The notes under the pieces: generated by a model | What the model was told of the DNA's origin: nothing | What the model saw: only the letters and a program-made list of their open reading frames with translations | Database searches by the model: none | Shown here: positions 11,201 to 18,568 of the stretch, in pieces | Numbering within the stretch: the stretch's first letter is position 1 | Layout: every line of letters begins with the position of its first letter | Program-made: the position numbers and the translations under genes | Origin: Zobellella iuensis | Lineage (GTDB): Bacteria; Pseudomonadota; Gammaproteobacteria; Enterobacterales; Aeromonadaceae | Reading direction: 5' to 3' | NCBI RefSeq assembly: GCF_016746085.1 | Contig: NZ_JAERTZ010000018.1 | Span: forward strand, 310,001 to 374,000 | Length of the DNA: 64,000 bases

Positions 11201-11947
11201 ATGCCCCATCCCGTGGTATTGATTACCGGTGCCGCCAAGCGCATCGGTGCCGAAATGAGCCGTTACCTTCATCAGCGAGGCTACCGGCTGGTTTTGCACT
11301 ACCATCGCAGCGAATCCCCGGCCATCGCCCTGGCCCGGGAGCTGAATGCCCAACGGCCGGACAGTGTCCGGCTGGTGTCTCAGGATCTGACCCGGCTCGA
11401 TGAACTCAAGGAAATGGCCGACAGGGTGCTGAGCTGTTTTGGCCGCCTGGACGGGCTTATCAACAATGCCTCCGCCTTCTACCCCACCCCCTTCGGTGAG
11501 GCGACGCCGACGCAATGGCAGGAACTGGCGACAACCAATGCGGCCGCCCCCTACTTTCTGACCCAGGCCCTGGCGCCGGCGCTGAAAGACAGCAGCGGCG
11601 CCATCGTGAACATGGTCGACATTCATGCAGAAAAAGGCCTGAAACACCACTTGCTCTACAGCATGGCAAAAAACGCCCTGGCTACCCTGACCCGCGGCCT
11701 GGCCGCGGAGCTGGCTCCCGGCATCCGCGTCAACGGTATCGCCCCCGGCGCCATCATCTGGCCGGAGCATGAGCTGAACGAAGCACAAAAGCAGCGGGTG
11801 CTGACGTCCATTCCGATGGGACGGCTGGGCCAGCCCAGGGAAATCGCCGAAACCGCTGCCTTTTTACTCGAGGGCCCCGGCTATCTGACCGGTCAGATAG
11901 TCGCGCTGGACGGAGGCCGCTCCTGCCAGGGACTACCAGAGGCCTGA
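11201..11947 (+). CDS. Pteridine reductase (FolM-like short-chain dehydrogenase)
   Basis: NADPH-dependent SDR, 248 aa, probably reducing dihydromonapterin or dihydrobiopterin. The cofactor motif TGAAKRIG (9-16) has the Arg found in pteridine reductases (TGx3RxG), and NNAS is at 88-91. The catalytic set is Asp140, Tyr153 and Lys157. Having Asp in place of the classical SDR Ser, 13 residues before the Tyr, is diagnostic of the PTR1/FolM group. It lies 8 bases after the kinase gene and 27 bases before the CPXCG gene. Confidence 0.82.
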   Translation: MPHPVVLITGAAKRIGAEMSRYLHQRGYRLVLHYHRSESPAIALARELNAQRPDSVRLVSQDLTRLDELKEMADRVLSCFGRLDGLINNASAFYPTPFGEATPTQWQELATTNAAAPYFLTQALAPALKDSSGAIVNMVDIHAEKGLKHHLLYSMAKNALATLTRGLAAELAPGIRVNGIAPGAIIWPEHELNEAQKQRVLTSIPMGRLGQPREIAETAAFLLEGPGYLTGQIVALDGGRSCQGLPEA

Positions 11948-11974
11948 AGCCGACCTGAAACGAGGACAAGCCCG

Positions 11975-12178
11975 ATGCGTGACTATTTCGAACAGAATAT
12001 CCTGTGTCCCCACTGCGGGCATCATACCCGCATTATGGTTGATGCCTCCGAAGGGGATCAGGACTACTACGAAGACTGCATGGCCTGCTGCAATTCCATC
12101 CATATCACCATCACCCGCAACGAACAAACGGATGAGGTGGAGGTGATGGTGGATGCCGATGACGAGCAATATTTCTGA
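11975..12178 (+). CDS. CPXCG motif cysteine-rich small protein
   Basis: 67 aa acidic protein with CPHC at residues 11-14 and CMACC at 35-39, giving a four-cysteine zinc-ribbon-like site, and an acidic tail (DEVEVMVDADDEQYF). It matches the CPXCG-motif protein family of gammaproteobacteria, which has no known function. It ends 41 bases before the convergent ribE stop, with a Ter-like site between the two genes. Confidence 0.85.
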   Translation: MRDYFEQNILCPHCGHHTRIMVDASEGDQDYYEDCMACCNSIHITITRNEQTDEVEVMVDADDEQYF

Positions 12179-12203
12179 GCGGGCGACGGGGTTCAGAACC
12201 TAT

Positions 12204-12223
12204 TGTATGTTGGCATAATTTAT
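12204..12223 (+). other. Ter-like replication arrest site (copy 1)
   Basis: TGTATGTTGGCATAATTTAT. The 20 bases are identical to the copy at 17260 and differ at one base over 19 from the copy that abuts tus at 45462. The GTATGTTG core is the invariant part of E. coli Ter sites. It lies between two converging gene ends and overlaps the last codon of ribE by three to four bases. By analogy with E. coli, the GTATG end faces the blocked fork, so forks moving toward higher coordinates would be stopped. Confidence 0.75.
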
Positions 12224-12825
12224 CGACCGGCCAGCACCCGCTCCACCGTATCCACTATGGCCTGGGTCTGGGGGTCGATCTCGATGTTCACCCTGTCTCC
12301 GGGCAAAATAGTCCCCAAATTGGTGCGCGCCAGGGTCTCGGGGATCAAATGCACGGCAAAACGATCGGCTTTCACTTCCCCCAGGGTCAGGCTGATACCG
12401 TCGATGCCGATATAACCTTTGGTAAAGACATATTTGGCCAGCCCGGCCGGCAGCGCGAACCAGAGGCAGGTATTGGTGTCCCTTTCCACTCGCTCCAGCA
12501 GTTCGCCCTGGGCCATGATATGGCCGGACATGGCGTGGCCGCCGATCTCGTCGCCGAAGCGGGCCGCCCGTTCCAGGTTGACGCTGTCCCCCGTCCGTAA
12601 CCGTCCGAGGTTGGTGACCCTCAGGGTTTCCGCCATCAGATCGAAGCTCACCCTGTCGCCCTCGATGCGGGTGACGGTGAGGCAGCAGCCGTTATGGGCC
12701 ACGGAAGCCCCCGGCTCCAACCCGGGCAACAGCGCCGCCGGCAGCCGGACCACATGGGTGCGAAAATCGGCTTTATCGATTATTTCAAGCACAGTACCCT
12801 GGCCTTGCACAATTCCGGTAAACAT
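12220..12825 (-). CDS. ribE: Riboflavin synthase alpha subunit
   Basis: Dismutates two molecules of 6,7-dimethyl-8-ribityllumazine to riboflavin. Start MFTGIVQGQG gives 201 aa and is the family start; a codon three residues upstream is less likely. Two tandem lumazine-binding barrels are visible: the first begins MFTGIVQG, and the second around HAMSGHIMAQGELLERV, ending with NIEIDPQTQAIVDTVERVL. It is divergent from the MATE gene at 12994, the same arrangement as ribE/mdtK in E. coli. Its stop codon falls within the Ter-like site. No FMN riboswitch was recognised in the 168-base intergenic region. Confidence 0.95.
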   Translation of the reverse strand: MFTGIVQGQGTVLEIIDKADFRTHVVRLPAALLPGLEPGASVAHNGCCLTVTRIEGDRVSFDLMAETLRVTNLGRLRTGDSVNLERAARFGDEIGGHAMSGHIMAQGELLERVERDTNTCLWFALPAGLAKYVFTKGYIGIDGISLTLGEVKADRFAVHLIPETLARTNLGTILPGDRVNIEIDPQTQAIVDTVERVLAGR

Positions 12826-12993
12826 AGTTCTCATCCAATTTTAAAAGACAGTTGAATATACTGGGAAAACCCCATGATCGACGCTATATTGCCAACACCA
12901 GCCGAAGTTCCATGTGCTTTCCCCCACCCAGCGGACGCCAGATCCGTGTTTCGGCGGTGAGTTATCCCTATATTGCCGAGCGAGAATAACAAG

Positions 12994-14382
12994 ATGGCGC
13001 TGAAGTCCTATTTTTCCGAAACCCTGCATCTGTTGCGGCTCTGCGCTCCCATACTGGTGGCGCAGATAGCCCAGACCACCATGAGTTTTGTCGATACCGT
13101 CATGGCCGGCCAGGTCAGCGCCACCGATATGGCCGCGGTGGCGGTGGCCACCAGTTTCTGGCTGCCCATCATCCTGCTGGTACAGGGCGTGGTCATGGCA
13201 TTGACGCCCATCATATCTCAACTGAATGGTGCCCGTCGCCACGGCGAAGTGGCCGCTGCCGTGCATCAGGGCTTCTGGCTGACCCTGTTGGTGACCCTGC
13301 CCGCCATGCTCGTTCTTTATTATTCGCCGCTGGCCCTGCACTGGATGGAAGTCGAGCCGGTGCTGGCGGAAAAAACCACCGGTTATTTGCACGGCATTCT
13401 CTGGGGCATGCCCGCCTACGCCCTGTACCAGGTGCTGCGCAATTTCAGTGAAGGCTTGTCCCATACCCTGCCCACCATGGTGATCGGCTTTATCGGGCTG
13501 GCGGTCAACGTACCGGCCAACTATATCCTGATTTACGGCAAGCTGGGGATGCCCGCCCTGGGCGGGGTGGGCTGCGGCTATGCATCCGCCCTGGTATTCT
13601 GGGCCATGCTGGTGGCGATGATCCTCTATACCCGCCGCTCGGCCCTGTTGCAACGCTTTACTGTCTTCACCCGGCTCACCCCTCCCGACTGGCGCCAAAT
13701 CAGCCGGATTTTCCGGCTGGGCTTTCCCATCGCCATGGCCATCTTCTGTGAAGTCACCCTGTTCACCGTGGTCGCGCTGCTGCTGGCCCCACTTGGTTCC
13801 GAGGTGGTCGCCGGCCATCAGATTGCCATCAACTTCTCCAGCATGGTGTTCATGCTGCCCCTGAGCCTGGGCATCGCACTGACCATCCGCGTCGGACACA
13901 GCCTCGGCGAAGGCCGGGCGCAACAAGCCAGGGTGGTCAGCATCGCCGGCATAGTGTTCGGCTGTACCCTGGCCGTATTCACGGCGCTGGCCACCGTACT
14001 GGGACGACACTGGATCGGGGGAATTTATACCGACAATAATGCCGTACTGGATCTCGCCGCCAGCCTGCTGCTGCTGGCCGCCCTGTACCAGATATCCGAT
14101 TCGGCCCAGGTCATCGGTGCCGCCGCCCTGCGTGGTTACAAGGATACCCAGGTTATTTTCTATATCACCCTGGTGGCCTACTGGTTGTGTGGCCTGCCGA
14201 TCGGCATGGTACTCGGTCTGACCGACTGGCTGATGCCGGCCATGGGCCCGCACGGCTTTTGGATCGGTTTTCTGATAGGCTTATCGGTAGCGGCATTCAT
14301 GTTGATCTGGCGGTTGCGCATTATCTATGAAAGGGTGGAAGAACGCAGTCGGGCTGCTCTGCCTCTGGTTGACAGCCTGTAG
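12994..14382 (+). CDS. norM: Multidrug/Na+ antiporter of the MATE family (NorM/MdtK-like)
   Basis: Inner-membrane efflux pump with 12 hydrophobic helices, 462 aa, exporting cationic drugs in exchange for Na+ or H+. Typical MATE signatures are SFVDTVMAGQVSATDMAAVAVATSFWLP near the start and PLGSEVVAGHQIAINFSSMVFMLP midway. The ATG at 12994 was preferred over a TTG seven codons upstream because family alignment begins near ALKSYFSETLHLLRL. Divergent from ribE as in E. coli mdtK. The end overlaps the DUF3080 gene by 56 bases, suggesting translational coupling. Confidence 0.9.
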   Translation: MALKSYFSETLHLLRLCAPILVAQIAQTTMSFVDTVMAGQVSATDMAAVAVATSFWLPIILLVQGVVMALTPIISQLNGARRHGEVAAAVHQGFWLTLLVTLPAMLVLYYSPLALHWMEVEPVLAEKTTGYLHGILWGMPAYALYQVLRNFSEGLSHTLPTMVIGFIGLAVNVPANYILIYGKLGMPALGGVGCGYASALVFWAMLVAMILYTRRSALLQRFTVFTRLTPPDWRQISRIFRLGFPIAMAIFCEVTLFTVVALLLAPLGSEVVAGHQIAINFSSMVFMLPLSLGIALTIRVGHSLGEGRAQQARVVSIAGIVFGCTLAVFTALATVLGRHWIGGIYTDNNAVLDLAASLLLLAALYQISDSAQVIGAAALRGYKDTQVIFYITLVAYWLCGLPIGMVLGLTDWLMPAMGPHGFWIGFLIGLSVAAFMLIWRLRIIYERVEERSRAALPLVDSL

Positions 14383-15361
14383 CCCGCATAATGAACTGGA
14401 ACATCATTTCCAGACCTACCTGGCCCGGGTCGCCAATGTCCTGGAGGTCACCCCGCCGGTACTGACCAAGGCCCCCCCCTTGCCTTCCCTGCCCGCGCAG
14501 CGGGAACTGCAACAGCAACAACAACGGGTCACCGCCGGCCTGCTGGACACCCTCAAGCTGGGGGAGTGCCGGCTGCTGGGCCTGGTCGGCGAACACAACA
14601 GCCCGGTGGGCAAGAGCCAGAGTGCCGCCGCCGTCTTGTTGTATCACCTGCAGTTCCAGCTCGGCGTCCAGGAATGCCTTGCTGCCGCCGAGGACCAGGC
14701 ATTGAAAGACTGGTTGACCCGGGTTCAGACCCAGAAAGCGCCGCTGTTACCCGGCTATCACTGGAACATGATGGTGGCCGAGCCGGAGATCCGCGCCGCC
14801 CTGATGCCCCGCCTCCGTCCCCTGCGCTTTGCCCAACAGGGCGGCTACCAGGAAACAGTCACGGCGTTCAGCCTGTTTGAACGCCTGCTTCGCCTGGCCC
14901 AGGGCCAGGACGAACCTGGCCCGCTCCACGCCCGCGAATTGAATCAGGCCCTGAGCGGACTGTACGACAACGATTATCTGGGGCAGTTGTTCTACTCGCT
15001 GCACAGCGCCGCCCACTACCTTGAGGAAAGCCTGGCTTTCCTGCAACAGCTGGAGCTGTACGACTGCGGCCCCAGCGGCCGGTCCCGTGCCGAGCGGCTG
15101 CGTAATGCCATGCAGCACTACTATATCAGGGACATCCAGGCGTACCTGGGGCAGATCGATCGCCAGTTTGTGCAATTGGCCCCCCTGCTCGAACACACCC
15201 TGACCCCCCCCCCCTCCCAGCAGGATGCGCTGGCCGCCTATCGACGTTACTTTGCGCAGGGGCTCGACAGCCGGGTCTATACCCGTTACCGGGAGCGGAC
15301 CCTGGAACATGCCCGGCTGTGGCAACGTTTCCTGGCTCGGTGCGATATTTCACCGACTTGA
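14327..15361 (+). CDS. DUF3080 family lipoprotein
   Basis: 344 aa predicted lipoprotein. The signal peptide ends in lipobox LTAC at residues 15-18 and the mature N-terminal residue is Cys18. The rest is helical and rich in Leu and Gln, with the DUF3080 features LPSLPAQRELQ, LLDTLKLGECRLLGLVGEHNSPVGK and LAAYRRYFAQGLDSRVYTRYRERTLEHARLW. Function is unknown. It begins inside the last 56 bases of norM in another frame, so the two are probably one operon. No terminator follows before the tRNA promoter. Confidence 0.8.
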   Translation: MKGWKNAVGLLCLWLTACSPHNELEHHFQTYLARVANVLEVTPPVLTKAPPLPSLPAQRELQQQQQRVTAGLLDTLKLGECRLLGLVGEHNSPVGKSQSAAAVLLYHLQFQLGVQECLAAAEDQALKDWLTRVQTQKAPLLPGYHWNMMVAEPEIRAALMPRLRPLRFAQQGGYQETVTAFSLFERLLRLAQGQDEPGPLHARELNQALSGLYDNDYLGQLFYSLHSAAHYLEESLAFLQQLELYDCGPSGRSRAERLRNAMQHYYIRDIQAYLGQIDRQFVQLAPLLEHTLTPPPSQQDALAAYRRYFAQGLDSRVYTRYRERTLEHARLWQRFLARCDISPT

Positions 15362-15401
15362 ACAATAGTTCTTCATCCGCTTGTTCGATAAGAAAAAATG
15401 C

Positions 15402-15430
15402 TTGCCCCTGCCCGCGCCCTTGGCTAGTAT
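15402..15430 (+). promoter_or_regulatory. Sigma-70 promoter of the tRNA-Val cluster
   Basis: TTGCCC, a 17-base spacer and TAGTAT end 22 bases before the first tRNA. A GC-rich discriminator (ACGCAGCGCC) follows the -10, as expected for stable-RNA promoters under stringent control. Confidence 0.7.
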
Positions 15431-15452
15431 ACGCAGCGCCTGAAGGCAGCCT

Positions 15453-15529
15453 GCGTTCTTAGCTCAGTTGGTTAGAGCACCACCTTGACATGGTGGGGGT
15501 CGGTGGTTCGAATCCACTAGAACGCACCA
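15453..15529 (+). tRNA. tRNA-Val (GAC)
   Basis: 77-base cloverleaf with encoded CCA. The acceptor stem GCGTTCT pairs with AGAACGC, D-loop AGCTCAGTTGGTTAGAGC, anticodon loop TTGACAT with anticodon GAC reading GUC/GUU codons, and T-arm GGTGGTTCGAATCCACT. Very close to E. coli valV/valW. Confidence 0.97.
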
Positions 15530-15564
15530 TCTTTTCCGCAGGAAAAGCTTCAGACTGAATATAT

Positions 15565-15641
15565 GCGTCCTTAGCTCAGTTGGTTAGAGCACTACCTTGA
15601 CATGGTAGGGGTCGGTGGTTCGAGTCCACTAGGACGCACCA
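15565..15641 (+). tRNA. tRNA-Val (GAC)
   Basis: Second copy, 77 bases with CCA. It differs from copy 1 by compensated changes in the acceptor stem (GCGTCCT/AGGACGC) and in the anticodon stem (ACTACC/GGTAGG), and has GAGTC in the T-loop. Only 35 bases separate it from copy 1, so it is cotranscribed. Confidence 0.97.
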
Positions 15642-15656
15642 GTTTGCCAAAGATTC

Positions 15657-15733
15657 GCGTTCTTAGCTCAGTTGGTTAGAGCACTACCTTGACATGGTAG
15701 GGGTCGGTGGTTCGAATCCACTAGAACGCACCA
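15657..15733 (+). tRNA. tRNA-Val (GAC)
   Basis: Third copy, 77 bases with CCA. It combines the acceptor stem of copy 1 (GCGTTCT/AGAACGC) with the anticodon stem of copy 2 (ACTACC/GGTAGG), a mosaic consistent with gene conversion between tandem copies. The spacer to copy 2 is 15 bases. Confidence 0.97.
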
Positions 15734-15740
15734 AATACTG

Positions 15741-15763
15741 AACCTGCTCCGGCAGGTTTTTTT
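15741..15763 (+). terminator. Terminator of the tRNA-Val cluster
   Basis: AACCTGC-TCCG-GCAGGTT stem followed by seven T residues, 7 bases after the CCA of the last tRNA. Confidence 0.9.
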
Positions 15764-15903
15764 ATGCCCGCCCCCTGTTATGTCTAGCCCTATCAAACTG
15801 AACATTGAAACGGCGTGATTTTTCAACCTTAACTCTTTGACGACACTGTCTCCCGCTACGGTATGTTGCTGACCCGCAAACCATTCGACTAACGGAGAGA
15901 CCC

Positions 15904-17226
15904 ATGAATCATCAGAGTTTGGCCGCCCACTGGATGCCCTTTACACCAAACAAGGGTTATCGGGCACAGCCGCGCATGCTCACCGGCGCCAAGGGCATGT
16001 ACTGGACCACGGACGATCGGCGCCAGGTGCTGGATATGACCGCCGGGCTGTGGTGCTGCAATGCCGGCCACGGCCATCCCCATATCGCCGAAGCCATCGC
16101 CCAGCAGGCCAAAACCCTGGACTACGCCCCTTGTTTCGGTTTCGGTCACCCCCTGTCCTTCGAGTTGTCGGAGCGCCTGGCCCGGCTGGCTCCCGGCAAC
16201 CTGAACAAGGTGTTTTACACCAACTCGGGCTCCGAGTCGGTGGAAACCGCACTCAAGATGGCGCTGGCCTATCACCATGCGCGCGGCCAGGCCGGCAGGC
16301 AACTGTTTATCGGCCGGGAGCGGGGCTATCACGGGGTCAACTTCGGTGGTATCTCAGTTGGCGGCATCACCAACAACTACAAGGCCTTCGGCCAGTGGCT
16401 GCCGGTGGATCACCTGTCCCACACCCAGGATCTTGCGCTGAACGCCTTCTCCCGTGGGTTACCGCTGCATGGTGGGGTGGAGAAAGCCAACGAACTGGAA
16501 CGGCTGATCAGGCTGCATGACGCCAGTCGTATTGCCGCCGTCATCATCGAGCCCATCACCGGGGCCGGCGGCGTGCTCCCTCCGCCGGTGGGTTATCTCA
16601 AGCGCATACGGGAAATCTGCGATCAGCACGGCATCCTGCTGATCTTCGACGAGGTAATCTGCGGTTTCGGCCGCACCGGCGAGCCCTTTGCCAGCCAGAC
16701 CTTCGATGTGCTGCCCGATATCATGACCACTGCCAAGGGGCTGACCAACGGCGCCGCGCCCATGGGGGCCGTGTTCGCCGGAGACCATATTTATGAAGCG
16801 GTGGTGGACGATGCCGGCCCGGGTGTAGAATTTTTCCATGGCTATACCTATTCCGCTCACCCGCTGGCCTGTGCCGCCGCCATGGCCACCCTGGACGTGT
16901 ATGAGCAGGGCGGCCTGTTCCGCCGTGGCGCCGCCGGGGGTGATATCGCCAGCTATTTTGAGCAGGGCCTGCACAGCCTGAAGGGCCTGCCCGGGGTCAT
17001 CGACATCCGCAACTACGCATTGATAGCCGCCGTCGAATTCGAGCCGCAGGCAGGCAAGCCGGGCGCCAGCGGGGCACAGGTCCAGACAGCCGCCTGGGAG
17101 CAAGGCATGATGCTACGCTCGCTGGGAGATGCCATCGCCATGTCCCCTCCCCTGATCATTGAAAAACATCATGTCGACCAGACCATCGGCATACTCGAGC
17201 GGAGTATTCGTCAGCTGTTCGGCTGA
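15904..17226 (+). CDS. Omega-amino acid:pyruvate aminotransferase (class III, PLP)
   Basis: Transfers the amino group of beta-alanine or related omega-amines to pyruvate. 440 aa. The N-terminal HWMPFTPNKGY and MYWTTDDRRQVLDMTAGLWCCNAGHGHP are typical of the beta-alanine:pyruvate transaminase branch. FYTNSGSESVETALKMA binds the PLP phosphate, DEVICGFGRTG contains the Asp that contacts the pyridine nitrogen, and Lys278 in TTAKGLTNGAAPMGAV is the Schiff-base lysine. It stands alone between the tRNA cluster and azoR and is closed by a strong hairpin. Which amine is its natural substrate (beta-alanine, putrescine or taurine-like) cannot be told from sequence. Confidence 0.87.
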   Translation: MNHQSLAAHWMPFTPNKGYRAQPRMLTGAKGMYWTTDDRRQVLDMTAGLWCCNAGHGHPHIAEAIAQQAKTLDYAPCFGFGHPLSFELSERLARLAPGNLNKVFYTNSGSESVETALKMALAYHHARGQAGRQLFIGRERGYHGVNFGGISVGGITNNYKAFGQWLPVDHLSHTQDLALNAFSRGLPLHGGVEKANELERLIRLHDASRIAAVIIEPITGAGGVLPPPVGYLKRIREICDQHGILLIFDEVICGFGRTGEPFASQTFDVLPDIMTTAKGLTNGAAPMGAVFAGDHIYEAVVDDAGPGVEFFHGYTYSAHPLACAAAMATLDVYEQGGLFRRGAAGGDIASYFEQGLHSLKGLPGVIDIRNYALIAAVEFEPQAGKPGASGAQVQTAAWEQGMMLRSLGDAIAMSPPLIIEKHHVDQTIGILERSIRQLFG

Positions 17227-17262
17227 CAGAAAGCGGGCTGCCAAAGGCAGCCCGCTTTCTGT
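17226..17262. terminator. Bidirectional terminator between the aminotransferase and azoR
   Basis: A perfect 17-base-pair hairpin (arms ACAGAAAGCGGGCTGCC and its complement, loop AAA) starts at the aminotransferase stop codon. The T-rich flank on either side is short, but the stem is very stable. It overlaps the first bases of the Ter-like site at 17260. Confidence 0.75.
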
Positions 17263-17279
17263 ATGTTGGCATAATTTAT
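17260..17279 (+). other. Ter-like replication arrest site (copy 2)
   Basis: TGTATGTTGGCATAATTTAT, identical over 20 bases to copy 1 at 12204 and in the same orientation. It lies between the converging ends of the aminotransferase and azoR genes, directly after a 17-bp hairpin and four bases before the azoR stop. Confidence 0.75.
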
Positions 17280-17282
17280 TAT

Positions 17283-17870
17283 TCAGGCGACCAGGGCCGC
17301 CAGGCTCTGTCGGGCCTGATCCAGCCCCGCCTGCTGCGCTTCCGCCCCCATGTTCAGGGCTTCCGCATACACGAACTCCACCTCGCGGAGGCCGATGAAA
17401 CCCAATACGGTCTGCAGGTAGGGAGTAATCAAATCGGTCGGGCTATCCTTGTGCATACCGCCACGGGTCGTCACCACCACCGCTTTCTTGCCGGTGATCA
17501 GCCCTTCCGGCCCCTGCTCGGTGTAACGGAAGGTCACGCCGGCACGACAAACCAGGTCAATCCAGGCCTTGAGCTGTACCGGGATATGAAAGTTGTACAT
17601 GGGGGCCGCGATAATCAGGGTATCGGCGGCCTTGAGCTCTTCCACCAGGCTATCGGACAGCGCCAGCAGGGCCTGCTGCTCTTCGCTGAGCCGATCGCCC
17701 CCCCGCAGGGCCATGGCGCCGGCACCATCCAGCATAGGCAACGGCTCGGCAGCCAGATCACGGATCTGTACCTCTTCGGCACCTGCCCGCTCAATCATGT
17801 AATCAATCAATTTTGCTGACTGTGAATATTCACCCAGGATGCTGGATTTCAGGATCAGTGTCTTGCCCAT
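17283..17870 (-). CDS. azoR: FMN-dependent NADH-azoreductase
   Basis: Flavodoxin-fold NAD(P)H:quinone/azo-compound reductase, 195 aa (E. coli AzoR 201). Family features: [16 protein letters not shown] phosphate-binding loop (about 8-23), [36 protein letters not shown] (about 89-124), and TTRGGMH (about 135-141), which wraps the FMN. Likely role in quinone detoxification. Transcribed alone toward the aminotransferase. About 170 bases upstream of its start lies one of the two ACGTTTACG palindromes. Confidence 0.93.
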   Translation of the reverse strand: MGKTLILKSSILGEYSQSAKLIDYMIERAGAEEVQIRDLAAEPLPMLDGAGAMALRGGDRLSEEQQALLALSDSLVEELKAADTLIIAAPMYNFHIPVQLKAWIDLVCRAGVTFRYTEQGPEGLITGKKAVVVTTRGGMHKDSPTDLITPYLQTVLGFIGLREVEFVYAEALNMGAEAQQAGLDQARQSLAALVA

Positions 17871-18041
17871 GGTTCACTCCGGTCTTAGTGTCATCAAGCA
17901 GCATTAACAACATGTTATTGTTATCCTTCGCTGCTACATTCGGTTGGTGATGGCACTTTAAGATAATGGAGCACGGGGATAAATCGGAAAAAAACGCATA
18001 ACAACATCAAAAAAAATGAACAAACCACCCCCTCCGAATAA

Positions 18042-18060
18042 TACGTTTACGTAAACGTAA
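18042..18060. promoter_or_regulatory. 18-bp palindrome, candidate operator (copy A)
   Basis: TACGTTTACGTAAACGTA at 18042-18059 is a perfect palindrome, and matches the site at 18288-18306 in 17 of 19 bases when the following A is included. It lies between azoR and the terminator of the candidate small RNA. The regulator is not known; the pattern resembles operators of dimeric regulators in general. Confidence 0.5.
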
Positions 18061-18083
18061 TTCAAAAGGCGTGGTTTTATGAC

Positions 18084-18111
18084 AAAAAAGAAAACCCTCG
18101 CAAGCGAGGGT
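18084..18111 (-). terminator. Leftward Rho-independent terminator with no coding gene upstream
   Basis: Read leftward: ACCCTCGC-TT-GCGAGGGT followed by TTTCTTTTTT. The T-run exists only in the leftward direction, so it must end a leftward transcript, yet no convincing leftward ORF lies within the 450 bases to its right. Confidence 0.8.
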
Positions 18112-18202
18112 CAAACAAACGGAAACGTGCTTAAACAGAGCTACGCATCATACCTAACAAGTTGCTGAATTTAGGCTGGAGCAATTGGCTAGACCTTGAT
18201 GC
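18084..18202 (-). ncRNA. Candidate small RNA of about 120 nt
   Basis: A leftward promoter (TTGACT at 18232-18237, 17-base spacer, TAGATT at 18209-18214) predicts a start near 18202. A strong intrinsic terminator ends at 18084. The transcript between them has no ORF above a few codons (a 6-codon ATG ATG...TAA is present) and no family I recognise. The promoter-terminator spacing fits a trans-acting small RNA. It is antisense to nothing and lies in the azoR-prkA gap. Alternative: a very short peptide gene. Confidence 0.45.
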
Positions 18203-18208
18203 CCCCCC

Positions 18209-18237
18209 AATCTAACCGGGCACAAATGTGAAGTCAA
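18209..18237 (-). promoter_or_regulatory. Leftward sigma-70-like promoter of the candidate small RNA
   Basis: TTGACT, 17 bases, TAGATT read on the minus strand (or 16 bases and TTAGAT). A second palindrome lies 50 bases upstream of the -35. No leftward coding gene follows. Confidence 0.5.
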
Positions 18238-18286
18238 CGTAAAAAAATCACAAAAGGTGTAACTGAGCAGCAAACGAGCAAGATAG

Positions 18287-18306
18287 TTACGTTTACGCCA
18301 ACGTAA
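18287..18306. promoter_or_regulatory. Inverted repeat, candidate operator (copy B)
   Basis: TTACGTT-N6-AACGTAA, sharing TACGTTTACGNNAACGTAA with the perfect palindrome at 18042. It lies upstream of the small-RNA promoter and about 260 bases before prkA, so it could control either. The remaining gap to 18568 is otherwise without recognisable features. Confidence 0.5.
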
Positions 18307-18568
18307 GCAATGCCATGCTTCCTGCGCCTTCCACCGCGGACCGGGCGGCACCTGGTCAGGGCCTTTCCTCCCCTCTCGATGATGGGACTCACATGGGAAA
18401 TATCGGAATGGGAACTGCTCCACAAAATCTTCGACTTTTCTGAGCGTTACACAAGCGCAATGCTGAAACCCTGTCTAACCTTTCAGTAAAGGATTGAAAG
18501 ATGTGTGCGCAAGGCTCTTTCTTGTAATCAAGGATGTACGGAGCCGGGATTTTATGGGGGAAAGAACT

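Noticed and set aside
12826..12993. FMN riboswitch ahead of ribE or a guanidine riboswitch ahead of norM
   Set aside because: None of the conserved core segments of either class could be recognised in the 168 bases.
15861..15880. GTATGTTGCTGACCCGCAAA, a further match to the GTATGTTG core
   Set aside because: Only the eight-base core matches. The right half is GC-rich and unlike both the three local copies and E. coli Ter, and it sits in the leader of the aminotransferase gene. Probably chance, though a weak site cannot be excluded.
18154..18425. Two minus-strand ORFs (89 and 63 codons) in the azoR-prkA gap
   Set aside because: No ribosome-binding site, no family pattern, and they run through the candidate small-RNA promoter.
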